Shown piece by piece: positions 9,591 to 18,077 of a DNA stretch of 64,000 nucleotides. The notes beneath the pieces are model-generated. The model did no database searches. It had not been told where the DNA came from and saw only the letters and a list, made by a program, of their open reading frames with translations. The stretch is from Myroides odoratus (GTDB taxonomy: Bacteria > Bacteroidota > Bacteroidia > Flavobacteriales > Flavobacteriaceae), in contig NZ_LROZ01000021.1 of assembly GCF_001549985.1 (NCBI RefSeq), positions 1 through 64,000 on the forward strand. Reading direction: 5' to 3'. A program made the translations under genes and the position numbers. How positions within the stretch are numbered: the first letter of the stretch is position 1; every line of letters begins with the position of its first letter.

Positions 9591-11552
9591 ATGGTAAAAC
9601 GAATCATACAAGTTGGATTATTAACCCTTAGCTTAAGTCTTGGAAACCTAAGCTATGGTCAGATTAAAAAAGAGAAACAAGCCGATAAGCATTTTGATCG
9701 AACGGCCTATATCGATGCTATTGAGATTTATGAACGCATGGCGGAAAAGGGCTACATCAATGGTTCTATTTTACAGAATTTGGCCGATGCCTACTATTTC
9801 AACGGAAAATTGACAGAAGCGAATAAATGGTATACTGAATTATTTGAAGGGCAATATGAGAATAAAAATGTAAGCGAACTTCCGTCAGAATACTACTATC
9901 GCTATAGCCAAACCTTAAAGGCTGTTAAGGACTACGAGAAATCTCAAGAATTGATGAATCAATTTTCACTCCTTGAAAAACAAGATCAAAGAGGAACGAA
10001 GTACAATAAGAATCGAGATTATCTTACCCATATTGATAAGCACTCCAATCGCTATGATCTGCAGTTGTTGCCTATCAATAGTGCATATTCTGATTATGGC
10101 GGTACGCTACTTGGCAATCAATTGGTATTCACAACCGCTCGAGATACAGATAATCAAAGTAAAGGTAAGATTCACTCGTGGACCAATGAAAGCTATACGC
10201 ACTTGTATCAAGCGCAAATTGATGAAAACGGCATGGGACGCCCCGAGCGTTTTCCTTTGGATGAAGCGGCCTATGTCAATGAAGCTACTGCTGTTTTTAC
10301 AGCAGATGGCAATCGAATGTTCTTTACAAGAAATAATGCCAAACCAAGTGGGAAAAGCAAACAGAATAAAGCGCATAATTCTTCACTAAAAATATACAGC
10401 GCTTTAAAGCAAACGGATGGGACGTGGGGACAAGTATTGGAATTGCCAATCAATTCGGATAATTTCAATACTGCCCATCCTGCTTTAACTCCTGATGGAA
10501 AATGGTTGTATTTTGCTTCAGATCGAAAAGGAAGTGTGGGACAATCCGATTTGTATCGCGTTGCTTTGTATCAAAATGATGGATATGGTCCAGTAGAGAA
10601 TTTAGGTAAGGCAATCAATACCGAAGGAAGAGAAAGCTTTCCTTTTATTTCTTCAGATTATCAGTTGTACTTTGCTTCAGATGGACATCCCGGACTAGGT
10701 GGAATGGATGTTTTTGTTGCTAAAATGTATCCTGATGGTAGTTTTGGTCCTGTCGTTAATATGGGGGAGCCAATCAACAGTAGCCTGGATGATTTCGGAT
10801 TGTATTTGAATCCAAAAGAGGGTAAAGGTTTTGTAAGTTCCAACCGAGCAGGAGGAATAGGGGCAGATGATATTTATCTACTCACTGAAAGACCCTGTAA
10901 ACAAAGTATTCAAGGAACCGTCTATGACTTAGCTACAAAAGAATTACTTGCCAATGCATCTATTATCGTTTCAGATGCCTTATATCAAAAAAGGGATACA
11001 CTTCACACAGATAACGAAGGGCGCTATGCTCTTTCAGATTTAAATTGTGAGGTGAAGTATCGTATAAAAGCAGAAAAGCAAGCATACAATACCGTAGAGT
11101 TAGTTTTTACGCCTAATCGCGATTCTGGAACTAAAACGTTTGATATTGGATTAGAACGCAAGATAAAGCCATTAGAGGTCAACGATGATTTATTTAAGCG
11201 ATTACAGCTGAAACCTATCTATTTTGACTTTGATAAGGCGGTTATTCGTCGAGATGCAGCAATAGAACTAATGAAGATCGTCGAAGTTATGCGAGCACAT
11301 CCAACCATGAAAATTGATGTACGCTCTCATACAGATAGCAGAGGAAATGATACCTATAATTTGAACTTATCAGATCGTCGAGTAAAAGCCACCATTCAGT
11401 GGATGAAAGAACAAGGAATAGAAGCAAGTCGCTTAACTGGACGTGGCTATGGAGAAACACAATTGCTCAATTCTTGTAGCAATGGTGTACGTTGTACAGA
11501 AACTGAGCATCAAGTCAATAGACGCAGTGAATTCATCATTGTTGCCATATAA
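9591..11552 (+). CDS. PorE-like TPR/beta-propeller/OmpA outer-membrane protein
   Basis: A 653-aa protein. It has a signal peptide (ends LSYGQ) and TPR-like helices (about residues 25-130). A PD40-type beta-propeller follows (about 150-430, repeats such as ALTPDGKWLYFASDRKG and YQLYFASDGHPGLGGMDVF). A carboxypeptidase-regulatory-like beta domain spans about 440-525, and the C-terminus is OmpA-like (FDFDKAVIRRDA, SHTDSRGNDTYN, LSDRR) with the conserved Asp and Arg used to bind peptidoglycan. The same order is found in PorE of the T9SS. It is the last gene of the surface operon and is followed by a strong terminator. Its likely job is to anchor the SprF/cargo assembly to the cell wall. It is probably one of several paralogues rather than the core PorE. 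Confidence 0.88.
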   Translation: MVKRIIQVGLLTLSLSLGNLSYGQIKKEKQADKHFDRTAYIDAIEIYERMAEKGYINGSILQNLADAYYFNGKLTEANKWYTELFEGQYENKNVSELPSEYYYRYSQTLKAVKDYEKSQELMNQFSLLEKQDQRGTKYNKNRDYLTHIDKHSNRYDLQLLPINSAYSDYGGTLLGNQLVFTTARDTDNQSKGKIHSWTNESYTHLYQAQIDENGMGRPERFPLDEAAYVNEATAVFTADGNRMFFTRNNAKPSGKSKQNKAHNSSLKIYSALKQTDGTWGQVLELPINSDNFNTAHPALTPDGKWLYFASDRKGSVGQSDLYRVALYQNDGYGPVENLGKAINTEGRESFPFISSDYQLYFASDGHPGLGGMDVFVAKMYPDGSFGPVVNMGEPINSSLDDFGLYLNPKEGKGFVSSNRAGGIGADDIYLLTERPCKQSIQGTVYDLATKELLANASIIVSDALYQKRDTLHTDNEGRYALSDLNCEVKYRIKAEKQAYNTVELVFTPNRDSGTKTFDIGLERKIKPLEVNDDLFKRLQLKPIYFDFDKAVIRRDAAIELMKIVEVMRAHPTMKIDVRSHTDSRGNDTYNLNLSDRRVKATIQWMKEQGIEASRLTGRGYGETQLLNSCSNGVRCTETEHQVNRRSEFIIVAI

Positions 11553-11622
11553 AAGGGAGACAACCCAAGAGTTTATAGTTACTCGAAGAATCTGCTTGAA
11601 AATTTAATTTTTAACAAAGTGT

Positions 11623-11662
11623 ATTCAGCTGTTCTACCCCTTGAACAGCTGAATCATTTTTT
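11623..11662 (+). terminator. Intrinsic terminator of the surface/T9SS operon
   Basis: A perfect 12-bp stem (11623-11634 with 11643-11654, loop of 8) is followed by CATTTTTT. It lies 70 bp after the PorE-like gene. Confidence 0.85.
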
Positions 11663-11816
11663 GTTCCAACACAGGAATCTCTTATCTCCCTTCCTATAGA
11701 AACAGATTGGTTGCTTGTGTTTTTGGGTTTATTTAACTAAAAAATATTTAATATTTTTAAATATTATTGATTTTTGTTATTTATTTTTATAAATTTATGT
11801 GAAAAATTGCTTTATA

Positions 11817-12686
11817 ATGAAAAACACTGTTTTTGATACCTATGCTTTATATGATGCAAGTGGAAATAGGCATGATTTTGTATTAATGGAAATTGATCAA
11901 GCCTTGCAATTAGGAACAACCAGTTTAACTGACCTAAACCAGCAAGACTTCTTTAAGGTGATTTACATTACAGAAGGAGAGGGGGTATATTACGCCGATT
12001 GGCAAGCATTTGAGTTGAAAAAAGGGGATATCTGTTTTGTAGGTAATGCTGAACAACAACGTTGGAGTGTAAGCAAGAGTATTAAAGGGTACATCATTAA
12101 TTTTAAATCTGTTTTTTTGACCAAATTCATTACGAATCATTTATTTGTTCAAGAATTAGCTTTTTTTAATCGATTCACTACACATAATTTATTGGATAAT
12201 AATGCTGTAGGTAATCGAGTAGAGCATGCAATTCAAAGTATTTTACATGAACTAAAACTTGAAATAAATAAAAATATCAATTTGATTCGCATCTATTTAC
12301 TAGAAATACTTTTAATATCTAAGCGGAAAATTGACCGAAAAAATCAAATCAAACACGAAAGTGTTAATTCTAATATTCTCGTGGATCATTTTGAACAGTT
12401 GATTGAAAATCATTTTTACGAATATAAGTTTCCAAAAGAATATGCGACACACTTACGGGTAACTCCCAACTATTTAAATAGCATTTGTCGAAAGATGAAA
12501 GGTAAATCTGCAGGTGATTTAATTCGTGATCGCATTTTATTGGAAAGCAAAAGGTTGTTGATGACCACGAATTTATCGGCTAGTGAAATTGCTTATCGGC
12601 TAAATTTTAAAGACAGCTCTTATTTTACGCGTTTTTTTAAAAAATATGTACGCCAAACACCAGATGAATACAGACGAAATAGTTAG
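11817..12686 (+). CDS. AraC family transcriptional regulator
   Basis: A 289-aa regulator. The N-terminal half (about 1-130) is cupin-like, with EGEGVYYADWQAFELKKGDICFV as the effector-binding signature. The C-terminal 100 residues carry the two helix-turn-helix motifs of AraC/XylS proteins, ending in ASEIAYRLNF...YFTRFFKKYVRQTPDEYR. The frame also has a GTG at 11799, but the ATG at 11817 is preferred because ATG starts dominate here and nothing in the upstream six codons is conserved family sequence. It stands alone between the surface operon and a convergent gene. It could control a neighbouring system, but no target site could be identified. Confidence 0.88.
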   Translation: MKNTVFDTYALYDASGNRHDFVLMEIDQALQLGTTSLTDLNQQDFFKVIYITEGEGVYYADWQAFELKKGDICFVGNAEQQRWSVSKSIKGYIINFKSVFLTKFITNHLFVQELAFFNRFTTHNLLDNNAVGNRVEHAIQSILHELKLEINKNINLIRIYLLEILLISKRKIDRKNQIKHESVNSNILVDHFEQLIENHFYEYKFPKEYATHLRVTPNYLNSICRKMKGKSAGDLIRDRILLESKRLLMTTNLSASEIAYRLNFKDSSYFTRFFKKYVRQTPDEYRRNS

Positions 12687-12774
12687 CTATTAGTGAGAGA
12701 CAAGAGTCAAACGACTGTACAATCAAAATCTATAGCGAAACACCAGATAATAGATGTTCCGCTTTAATTGTGTA

Positions 12775-13305
12775 CTAATTTTTTTCTTCAGTTAAAAAAT
12801 CAGTTATCATTTCTTGCATTTCTTCAATAGTAACAACTTGTGTATCGGGATGTTGTTTGAGCCAATTGGCATTTAATAAAACTAAATCTTCCTGAGGGAA
12901 ATTCTTATCTTCTACTAATTGTGCTGTTTCTTTGCCTTGTTCGAAAGGATGTTGTAGAAACTTAGCTAGTTTGATTTTACTAAAAAGCTTCATCTGACGC
13001 ATTTGCTTTTCGAAGTAAGCTACATGTTCTGTCGCATTCATGGCTGTTAATCCCGCTTGAATAATCTCAATCAAATCCAAATCCCATTTCGTTTTGTGTA
13101 TAAAGGCAGCTAACCCTTCATTTTTTACTGTATTGTAATAATAATCAACACAATAACTTGAAAAGGCGTCTGGATGTAATTCATCATCGCCTACTTCTGA
13201 ATGGCGCAGATAGTTAATAACCGAAATATTTGAATGTACAACGGCAAGGGCTGTATTGCTTTCAAGGGCATCTTTAGATATCAAAATAGAGGGAAATTCT
13301 CTCAT
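12775..13305 (-). CDS. DUF4375 (DMP19-like) family protein
   Basis: A 176-aa soluble protein without signal peptide. The central part reads SSYCVDYYYNTVKNEGLAAF followed by a helical LTAMNATEHVAYFEK stretch, resembling DUF4375/DMP19-like proteins, where a FYNTxGNE-type motif precedes an alpha-helical repeat. The frame could extend upstream to 13344, but the -7 promoter box at 13325-13332 lies inside that extension, so the start at 13305 (MREF) is preferred. Function is unknown; relatives are of uncertain biochemical role. The family assignment is moderate because it rests on pattern memory. Confidence 0.6.
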   Translation of the reverse strand: MREFPSILISKDALESNTALAVVHSNISVINYLRHSEVGDDELHPDAFSSYCVDYYYNTVKNEGLAAFIHKTKWDLDLIEIIQAGLTAMNATEHVAYFEKQMRQMKLFSKIKLAKFLQHPFEQGKETAQLVEDKNFPQEDLVLLNANWLKQHPDTQVVTIEEMQEMITDFLTEEKN

Positions 13306-13324
13306 GGTCTGTTTCTTTAAAAAA

Positions 13325-13356
13325 CAAAGGTAAAAGAATTGCAAGTGAAATCACAA
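13325..13356 (-). promoter_or_regulatory. Promoter of the DUF4375-like gene
   Basis: On the minus strand, -33 TTG (13354-13356), a 21-bp spacer and -7 TACCTTTG (13325-13332), matching the Bacteroidota TTG/TAnnTTTG consensus. It decides the start at 13305. Confidence 0.7.
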
Positions 13357-13382
13357 TTGAGTAGCATGGATTTAGTGTGATT

Positions 13383-13399
13383 TGTAGAATATTTCTACA
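13383..13399. promoter_or_regulatory. Inverted repeat between divergent genes
   Basis: TGTAGAA and TTCTACA separated by 3 bases form a compact palindrome about 27 bp upstream of the minus-strand -33 element. It could be an operator or a chance AT-rich palindrome. Confidence 0.3.
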
Positions 13400-13543
13400 G
13401 AGATTCCACAGTTTTAAAATAGAGGTTGTTAAAAGATAATGCTTGTATGGTTGATTAATAGGTGGTAAATGTTAAAAAATATAACAAAGAGGGGAATAGT
13501 GTGATTCTTGTTTCATTATTAAGTAACTAAAAACAAAAATATT

Positions 13544-13933
13544 ATGAAAAACACACTGAAAAGAATTGGAATGGTACTAGCAGGATGTAGTATTATCGCT
13601 TTTGTATCCTTATCATGTAGTAAGGATGATGATCCCACAGATAATGATCTTTTTGTTGGGAAATATAAAGGACATATCACCTATACAGAAGGAGAAACGC
13701 ATATTGATGCTGAAAATGGCAATGTAGAAGTTGTGAAGATTGGCAAGGATTATAATTTTATCTTTTCAGATAAGATTCCCAATCTAACAGGAGTTAAGTT
13801 TGAGAAAGACGGTGAAAATACAGTGATTAATATTGGTTCAGATGAAGCGCATCTCATCAAAATTGATGCGAGTACTTTGATTATTGCCTATACAAAAGAG
13901 GGCAAAATTTGGTCAGCTAATTGTAGTAGATAG
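13544..13933 (+). CDS. Small lipoprotein, probably surface exposed
   Basis: A 129-aa lipoprotein with a type II signal peptide: a charged start, a hydrophobic core and a lipobox SLSC near residue 25. The residues just after the cysteine are SKDDD. In Bacteroidota a K followed by two acidic residues near +2 to +5 is reported to act as a lipoprotein export signal to the outer surface, so surface exposure is inferred. The remainder is beta-rich (FVGKYKGHITY, YNFIFSDKIP), like the small lipocalin-like or DUF-type lipoproteins common in flavobacteria. No close family is recognised. It is monocistronic and convergent with proline dehydrogenase. Confidence 0.75.
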   Translation: MKNTLKRIGMVLAGCSIIAFVSLSCSKDDDPTDNDLFVGKYKGHITYTEGETHIDAENGNVEVVKIGKDYNFIFSDKIPNLTGVKFEKDGENTVINIGSDEAHLIKIDASTLIIAYTKEGKIWSANCSR

Positions 13934-13955
13934 TTTGTACTTATATAAATTGGTT

Positions 13956-13989
13956 TAAAAAAGAGGGGGCCCTTTTGGGGCACCCTCTT
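13956..13989 (-). terminator. Terminator of the proline dehydrogenase gene
   Basis: The stem AAGAGGG (13961-13967) with CCCTCTT (13983-13989), extended by GGCCC-type inner pairing with one mismatch. On the minus strand it is followed by a run of six T. On the plus strand no T-run follows, so it acts mainly for the minus-strand gene. Confidence 0.75.
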
Positions 13990-14013
13990 GGTATATAAGC
14001 TAGTAAGCAGCAA

Positions 14014-15186
14014 TTAAATTTTGCGTCTTTTCATTTCTGTTTCAATCAAATCTAACTCACGGTTTGTTTGACCTTTTACCGATGTATTCTCTTGTGCTCG
14101 GCGAATTAAGTACGGAATGACGTCGCGTACTGGACCAAATGGAAGATACTTCGCTACATTGTAGTTTGCTTTAGCCAAGTTGAAACTGATGTTATCACTC
14201 ATTCCGTATAATTGACCAAAGAAAAGTCGTTTATCATGATGAGCGATGTTGTGTTTTTCCATCAACTCCATCACTAATTTTGAACTATTTTCGTTGTGAG
14301 TCCCTGCAAATAAAGCCATACAGTCCATGTTTTCTAACATGAAAGTAACACCAGCATCATAATTGATATCAGTTGCTTTTTTATCTACGCAAATAGGAGA
14401 TTTATAGCCTTTTTGCCCAGCGCGTTCTCTTTCGATTTCCATGTAAGCACCGCGAACCACTTTCATTCCAATATGAAAGCCCTCAGCTTTTGCAATTACG
14501 TGTAAATCTTTCAAGAATTGGAATCGATCCCAACGATACATTTGAGCCGTATTGTAAATCAATGCTTTTTCTTTGTTGTATTTACGCATCATATCTAGTA
14601 CAATAGCGTCCGCTGCATCTTGCATCCAGCTGTGTTCTGCGTCAATTAACAAAAGAACGTCGTTGTCATAGGCAAATTTACAAGCCATATTAAAACGGTA
14701 TACAATGCGTTCCCATTCTTTTTCTTCTTCAGCAGTAAATGGTTTACCTTCTCCTTTTTTAACAAACATATCGAAACGACCAAATCCAGTTGGTTTGAAA
14801 ACCGCAAATGGAATAGCGTCAGGTCTAGCCTTAGCAAATTCAATCGTTTTAATGGTCATGTTTAAGGCTGCATCAAACTGTTCTTCTGTTTCTTTTCCTT
14901 CTACAGAATAGTCTAATACTGATGCAACTCCTCCTTGGTTGTACATTTTATCAACTACACTCAAACAATCTTCTTCGTTTATACCCCCACAAAAATGGTC
15001 GAAAACTGTCGATCGTATTAATCCCGTCACAGGTAAATGAGTTTTGATGGCAAAATTAGCTAAAGAGGACCCCATTTTTACAAGTGCGGGTTTGCTAATC
15101 ATTTTAAATAAAAAGTGAGCTCTCTTCAACTCCTTATTATTCTTAAGTGCAAAAGCTACTTCTGTATTGTTAAATAAATTTTTCAT
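14014..15186 (-). CDS. Proline dehydrogenase (monofunctional)
   Basis: A 390-aa FAD enzyme that oxidises L-proline to 1-pyrroline-5-carboxylate and passes electrons to the quinone pool. Recognised by the TIM-barrel PRODH signatures: KVVRGAYMEIERERA near residue 240, the FGQLYGMSDN segment, and the C-terminal substrate-binding motif YLIRRAQENTS. It is the short Bacteroidota type (about 390 residues) without the P5C dehydrogenase half of PutA. The gene stands alone, divergent from aroB, with a good promoter upstream and its own terminator, so its expression is probably independent. The P5C dehydrogenase partner is not in the window. Confidence 0.95.
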   Translation of the reverse strand: MKNLFNNTEVAFALKNNKELKRAHFLFKMISKPALVKMGSSLANFAIKTHLPVTGLIRSTVFDHFCGGINEEDCLSVVDKMYNQGGVASVLDYSVEGKETEEQFDAALNMTIKTIEFAKARPDAIPFAVFKPTGFGRFDMFVKKGEGKPFTAEEEKEWERIVYRFNMACKFAYDNDVLLLIDAEHSWMQDAADAIVLDMMRKYNKEKALIYNTAQMYRWDRFQFLKDLHVIAKAEGFHIGMKVVRGAYMEIERERAGQKGYKSPICVDKKATDINYDAGVTFMLENMDCMALFAGTHNENSSKLVMELMEKHNIAHHDKRLFFGQLYGMSDNISFNLAKANYNVAKYLPFGPVRDVIPYLIRRAQENTSVKGQTNRELDLIETEMKRRKI

Positions 15187-15210
15187 TATTTGCTAATAAT
15201 AACTGTTGTG

Positions 15211-15242
15211 CAAATATAGCTACTCTTTTAGTTTTTATTCAA
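15211..15242 (-). promoter_or_regulatory. Promoter of proline dehydrogenase
   Basis: Minus strand: -33 TTG (15240-15242), 21-bp spacer, -7 TATATTTG (15211-15218), 24 bp upstream of the ATG at 15186. Good match to the Bacteroidota consensus. Confidence 0.75.
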
Positions 15243-15280
15243 ATATTTATACTTTACTTTGTATAGAAAAATGAATTTAA

Positions 15281-16348
15281 ATGATAAAAGTAGAAACAGC
15301 GGATTATCCTATTTATTTTGGCGTAGAAAGTTATGCGATTTTAGGTAACTTTTTGAACGAAAAACAATACAGTAAGTTGCTGATTTTAACAGATTCAACT
15401 TGTAACGAACTTTGTTTACCTCATTTTTTAGCCAACCTTCCGACAACAATTCCCTTTGAAATTATAGAAATTGAACCAGGTGAAACAGCCAAAGACCTAG
15501 CAACCTGTGAAGGGGTTTGGTCTGCAATGCTCGATTTGGAACTGGATAGACACAGTGCGGTTATTACAGTTGGAGGGGGAGTAGTCTCTGATTTAGGTGG
15601 TTTTGTAGCCGCTGCATATATGAGAGGGATTGATTGCTTTTTAGTTCCAACAACACTTCTCGCTATGGTTGATGCTTCTATTGGAGGAAAAACAGGTATA
15701 GATTTCCAAGGAGTAAAAAATGCAATTGGTACGTTTACAATGCCTCAAATGGTCATCATTGACGCCTCCTATTTAGAAACCTTGGATCCAAGGGAGCTAA
15801 AATCAGGATATGCTGAAATGTTGAAGCATGGTTTAATCTATGATGAAACCTATTTTAATCACTTGGCGGCTATTGCAGAAGTTGATTTTGGCGATATTGA
15901 AACGTTGATTTACCATTCGGTTGTAATCAAAAATCAAATTGTACAAGAAGACCCTCAAGAAGCAGGGGTACGCAAAATATTGAATTTTGGGCATACCATT
16001 GGACATGCAGTGGAAAGTTATTGTTTGACAAATCCAACAAAAAATCGTATGTTGCACGGAGAGGCCATTGCGGTTGGTATGGTTGTAGAAGCGTATATTT
16101 CAACTGTTGATTTAGGGTTAAATCCCACCACTTATCAAGAAATCAAAGAGTCTATACAATATATTTATGGTAAACAATTATTTACCCAAACAGACATTGA
16201 AGAAATAGTTGAATGGTTAAAGTTTGATAAGAAAAATAGGGCAGGAGAGATTCGAATGGTTTTACTAGCAAATATCGGGCAGTGTTCTTATGATAGGGAG
16301 GTGTCTAAGGATTTGATAGTGAAAGGGTTTGAGGATTATTTAAAATAG
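15281..16348 (+). CDS. aroB: 3-dehydroquinate synthase
   Basis: A 355-aa enzyme converting DAHP to 3-dehydroquinate, second step of the shikimate pathway to aromatic amino acids. NAD- and metal-dependent. Visible signatures are TVGGGVVSDLGGFVAAAYMRG, PTTLLAMVDASIGGKTGID, the zinc-ligand region NFGHTIGHAVE and the second ligand region LHGEAIAVGM. Full length for the family. It is divergent from proline dehydrogenase and followed by the leader of the polyamine operon, so it is likely its own transcription unit. A near-consensus -7 element (TTACTTTG) lies about 30 bp upstream. Confidence 0.97.
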   Translation: MIKVETADYPIYFGVESYAILGNFLNEKQYSKLLILTDSTCNELCLPHFLANLPTTIPFEIIEIEPGETAKDLATCEGVWSAMLDLELDRHSAVITVGGGVVSDLGGFVAAAYMRGIDCFLVPTTLLAMVDASIGGKTGIDFQGVKNAIGTFTMPQMVIIDASYLETLDPRELKSGYAEMLKHGLIYDETYFNHLAAIAEVDFGDIETLIYHSVVIKNQIVQEDPQEAGVRKILNFGHTIGHAVESYCLTNPTKNRMLHGEAIAVGMVVEAYISTVDLGLNPTTYQEIKESIQYIYGKQLFTQTDIEEIVEWLKFDKKNRAGEIRMVLLANIGQCSYDREVSKDLIVKGFEDYLK

Positions 16349-16368
16349 TCGCGATTTTAATCGTGTTT

Positions 16369-16401
16369 TTGGAAATTCGATTTAATATTTTGTTACATTT
16401 G
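16369..16401 (+). promoter_or_regulatory. Promoter of the speA/DHS-like operon
   Basis: -33 TTG (16369-16371), 22-bp spacer, -7 TACATTTG (16394-16401). Transcription should start near 16408, giving an unusually long leader of about 240 bases before speA. Confidence 0.7.
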
Positions 16402-16407
16402 CGCTCG

Positions 16408-16647
16408 TGAAAATAGATGTTTTATATATTAGATTATGTGTTTCATCTCGAAGGAACATTAAGCGTTTTGTGAGAAAACAAAAGGCTAATTTTGTATATA
16501 CAATTATTAAATATTCAAAGGAAGCTCTGAACTCATTCCGTTTTAGAAACAAGCTTCCTATTGTATTTGCCAATATTAGAGTTTGAAAAGCGGTTGTAGT
16601 ACCGTTTAAATTACAATAATTAATAACTTTTAAAATTGACTTTTCAA
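16408..16647 (+). other. Long 5' leader of the polyamine operon
   Basis: About 240 bases lie between the predicted transcription start and the speA ATG. They contain an 8-bp stem (16519-16526 with 16552-16559) and an open frame from 16407 to 16586. The frame would encode a basic peptide of up to 59 residues (SSRRNIKRFVRKQK, then FRFRNKLP), but its only upstream start is a GTG at the predicted transcription start. Either an RNA element or a leader peptide is possible; neither is proved. No known riboswitch class was recognised. Confidence 0.4.
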
Positions 16648-18051
16648 ATGAATACAAAATATGTTGACTTAATCAACCAAACTTTTTACTTCCCGCAAGA
16701 GGAGTTTAAATTGAATAAAGATAACCTTCAATTTCACAATATCGATTTAATGGGATTAGTTGAAAAATACGGAACTCCATTAAAATTTACATACTTGCCA
16801 AAAATTTCAGACAACATTGCAAAAGCAAAAGGAATGTTTAGAAAGGCAATGGAAAAAAACAAGTATAAAGGAAACTACTACTACTGCTATTGTACAAAGA
16901 GTTCTCATTTTTCTTATGTGTTAAATGAAGCGTTTAAAAACGATATTCACGTAGAAACGTCTTCTGCTTTTGATGTAAACATCGTAGAAAGATTATTGGA
17001 GACAGGTAAAATCAACAAAGATACTTTCGTTATTTGTAACGGTTTCAAACGTTCACAATACATCGATAATATTGCAAATCTGATCAACAACAAACACGAA
17101 AAAACAATTCCAATTATTGATAATTACGAAGAATTAGAATTGTTGCAAGACCAAATTGAGAAAAATTTCAAAATTGGTATTCGTATTGCATCAGAAGAAT
17201 CTCCTAAATTTGAGTTTTATACGTCTCGTTTAGGAATTGGATATAAAAGTATCTTGCCTTTTTATAGAAAGCAAATTGCAGAGAATCCAAAAGTAGAATT
17301 GAAAATGCTTCACTTCTTCATCAATACTGGAATCCGCGATACGGCATACTATTGGAATGAATTAGTGAAATGTTTAAAAGTGTATATTACACTGAAAAAA
17401 GAGTGTCCAACATTAGATAGTTTGAATATCGGTGGAGGATTTCCAATTAAAGACTCATTGGCATTTGAATTTGATTACCAATACATGGTCGATGAAATCA
17501 TCAATCAAATTAAAATTGTTTGTGAAGAAGCAGAAGTAGATGTGCCAAATATCTTTACTGAGTTTGGATCTTATACCGTAGGAGAAAGTGGTGGTGCGAT
17601 CTATGAAATTTTGTATCAAAAACAACAAAATGATAGAGAGAAATGGAATATGATTGATTCTTCTTTCATTACTACATTACCTGATTCATGGGCAATTAAC
17701 AAAAGATTTATTATGTTGCCAATTAACCGTTGGAACGATGCTTATGAGCGTATTTTGTTAGGTGGATTGACTTGTGATAGCGATGACTACTACAACTCAG
17801 AACAGAACTTGAACGCAATTTATTTGCCAAAGTATAACAAAGAGAAGCCATTGTATATCGGGTTCTTTAATACAGGAGCATATCAAGATACGATTGGAGG
17901 ATTTGGTGGAATTCACCACTGTCTAATCCCTCAGCCAAAACACATCTTGATTGATAAAGACGAGAATGGAATCATTGCTTCTGAATTGTTCTCTGAACAG
18001 CAAACGGCAGATGAAGTTTTAGAAATATTAGGTTACAACAAAAATAAATAA
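16648..18051 (+). CDS. speA: Arginine decarboxylase, fold III PLP enzyme
   Basis: A 467-aa enzyme that decarboxylates arginine to agmatine for polyamine synthesis. It has the alanine-racemase-like fold of group IV decarboxylases. The PLP lysine is K84 in YCYCTKSSHF; HFFINTGIRDT and the glycine-rich phosphate loop GGGFPIKDS follow, and the C-terminal domain contains GAYQDTIGGFGG. It is shorter than the 658-aa E. coli SpeA and corresponds to the Bacteroidota form. The frame can be extended 12 bases to a TTG at 16636, but the ATG at 16648 is preferred. It is 26 bp upstream of the DHS-like gene, with which it is surely cotranscribed. No agmatinase or agmatine deiminase gene is next to it. Confidence 0.92.
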   Translation: MNTKYVDLINQTFYFPQEEFKLNKDNLQFHNIDLMGLVEKYGTPLKFTYLPKISDNIAKAKGMFRKAMEKNKYKGNYYYCYCTKSSHFSYVLNEAFKNDIHVETSSAFDVNIVERLLETGKINKDTFVICNGFKRSQYIDNIANLINNKHEKTIPIIDNYEELELLQDQIEKNFKIGIRIASEESPKFEFYTSRLGIGYKSILPFYRKQIAENPKVELKMLHFFINTGIRDTAYYWNELVKCLKVYITLKKECPTLDSLNIGGGFPIKDSLAFEFDYQYMVDEIINQIKIVCEEAEVDVPNIFTEFGSYTVGESGGAIYEILYQKQQNDREKWNMIDSSFITTLPDSWAINKRFIMLPINRWNDAYERILLGGLTCDSDDYYNSEQNLNAIYLPKYNKEKPLYIGFFNTGAYQDTIGGFGGIHHCLIPQPKHILIDKDENGIIASELFSEQQTADEVLEILGYNKNK

Positions 18052-18077
18052 ACAATAAAATATAAAAGATTAATAAA

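Noticed and set aside
11799..11816. GTG start adding six residues to the AraC regulator
   Set aside because: ATG at 11817 is a stronger start and the extra residues match no family sequence.
16636..16647. TTG start for speA
   Set aside because: An ATG follows four codons later and begins the recognisable family sequence.
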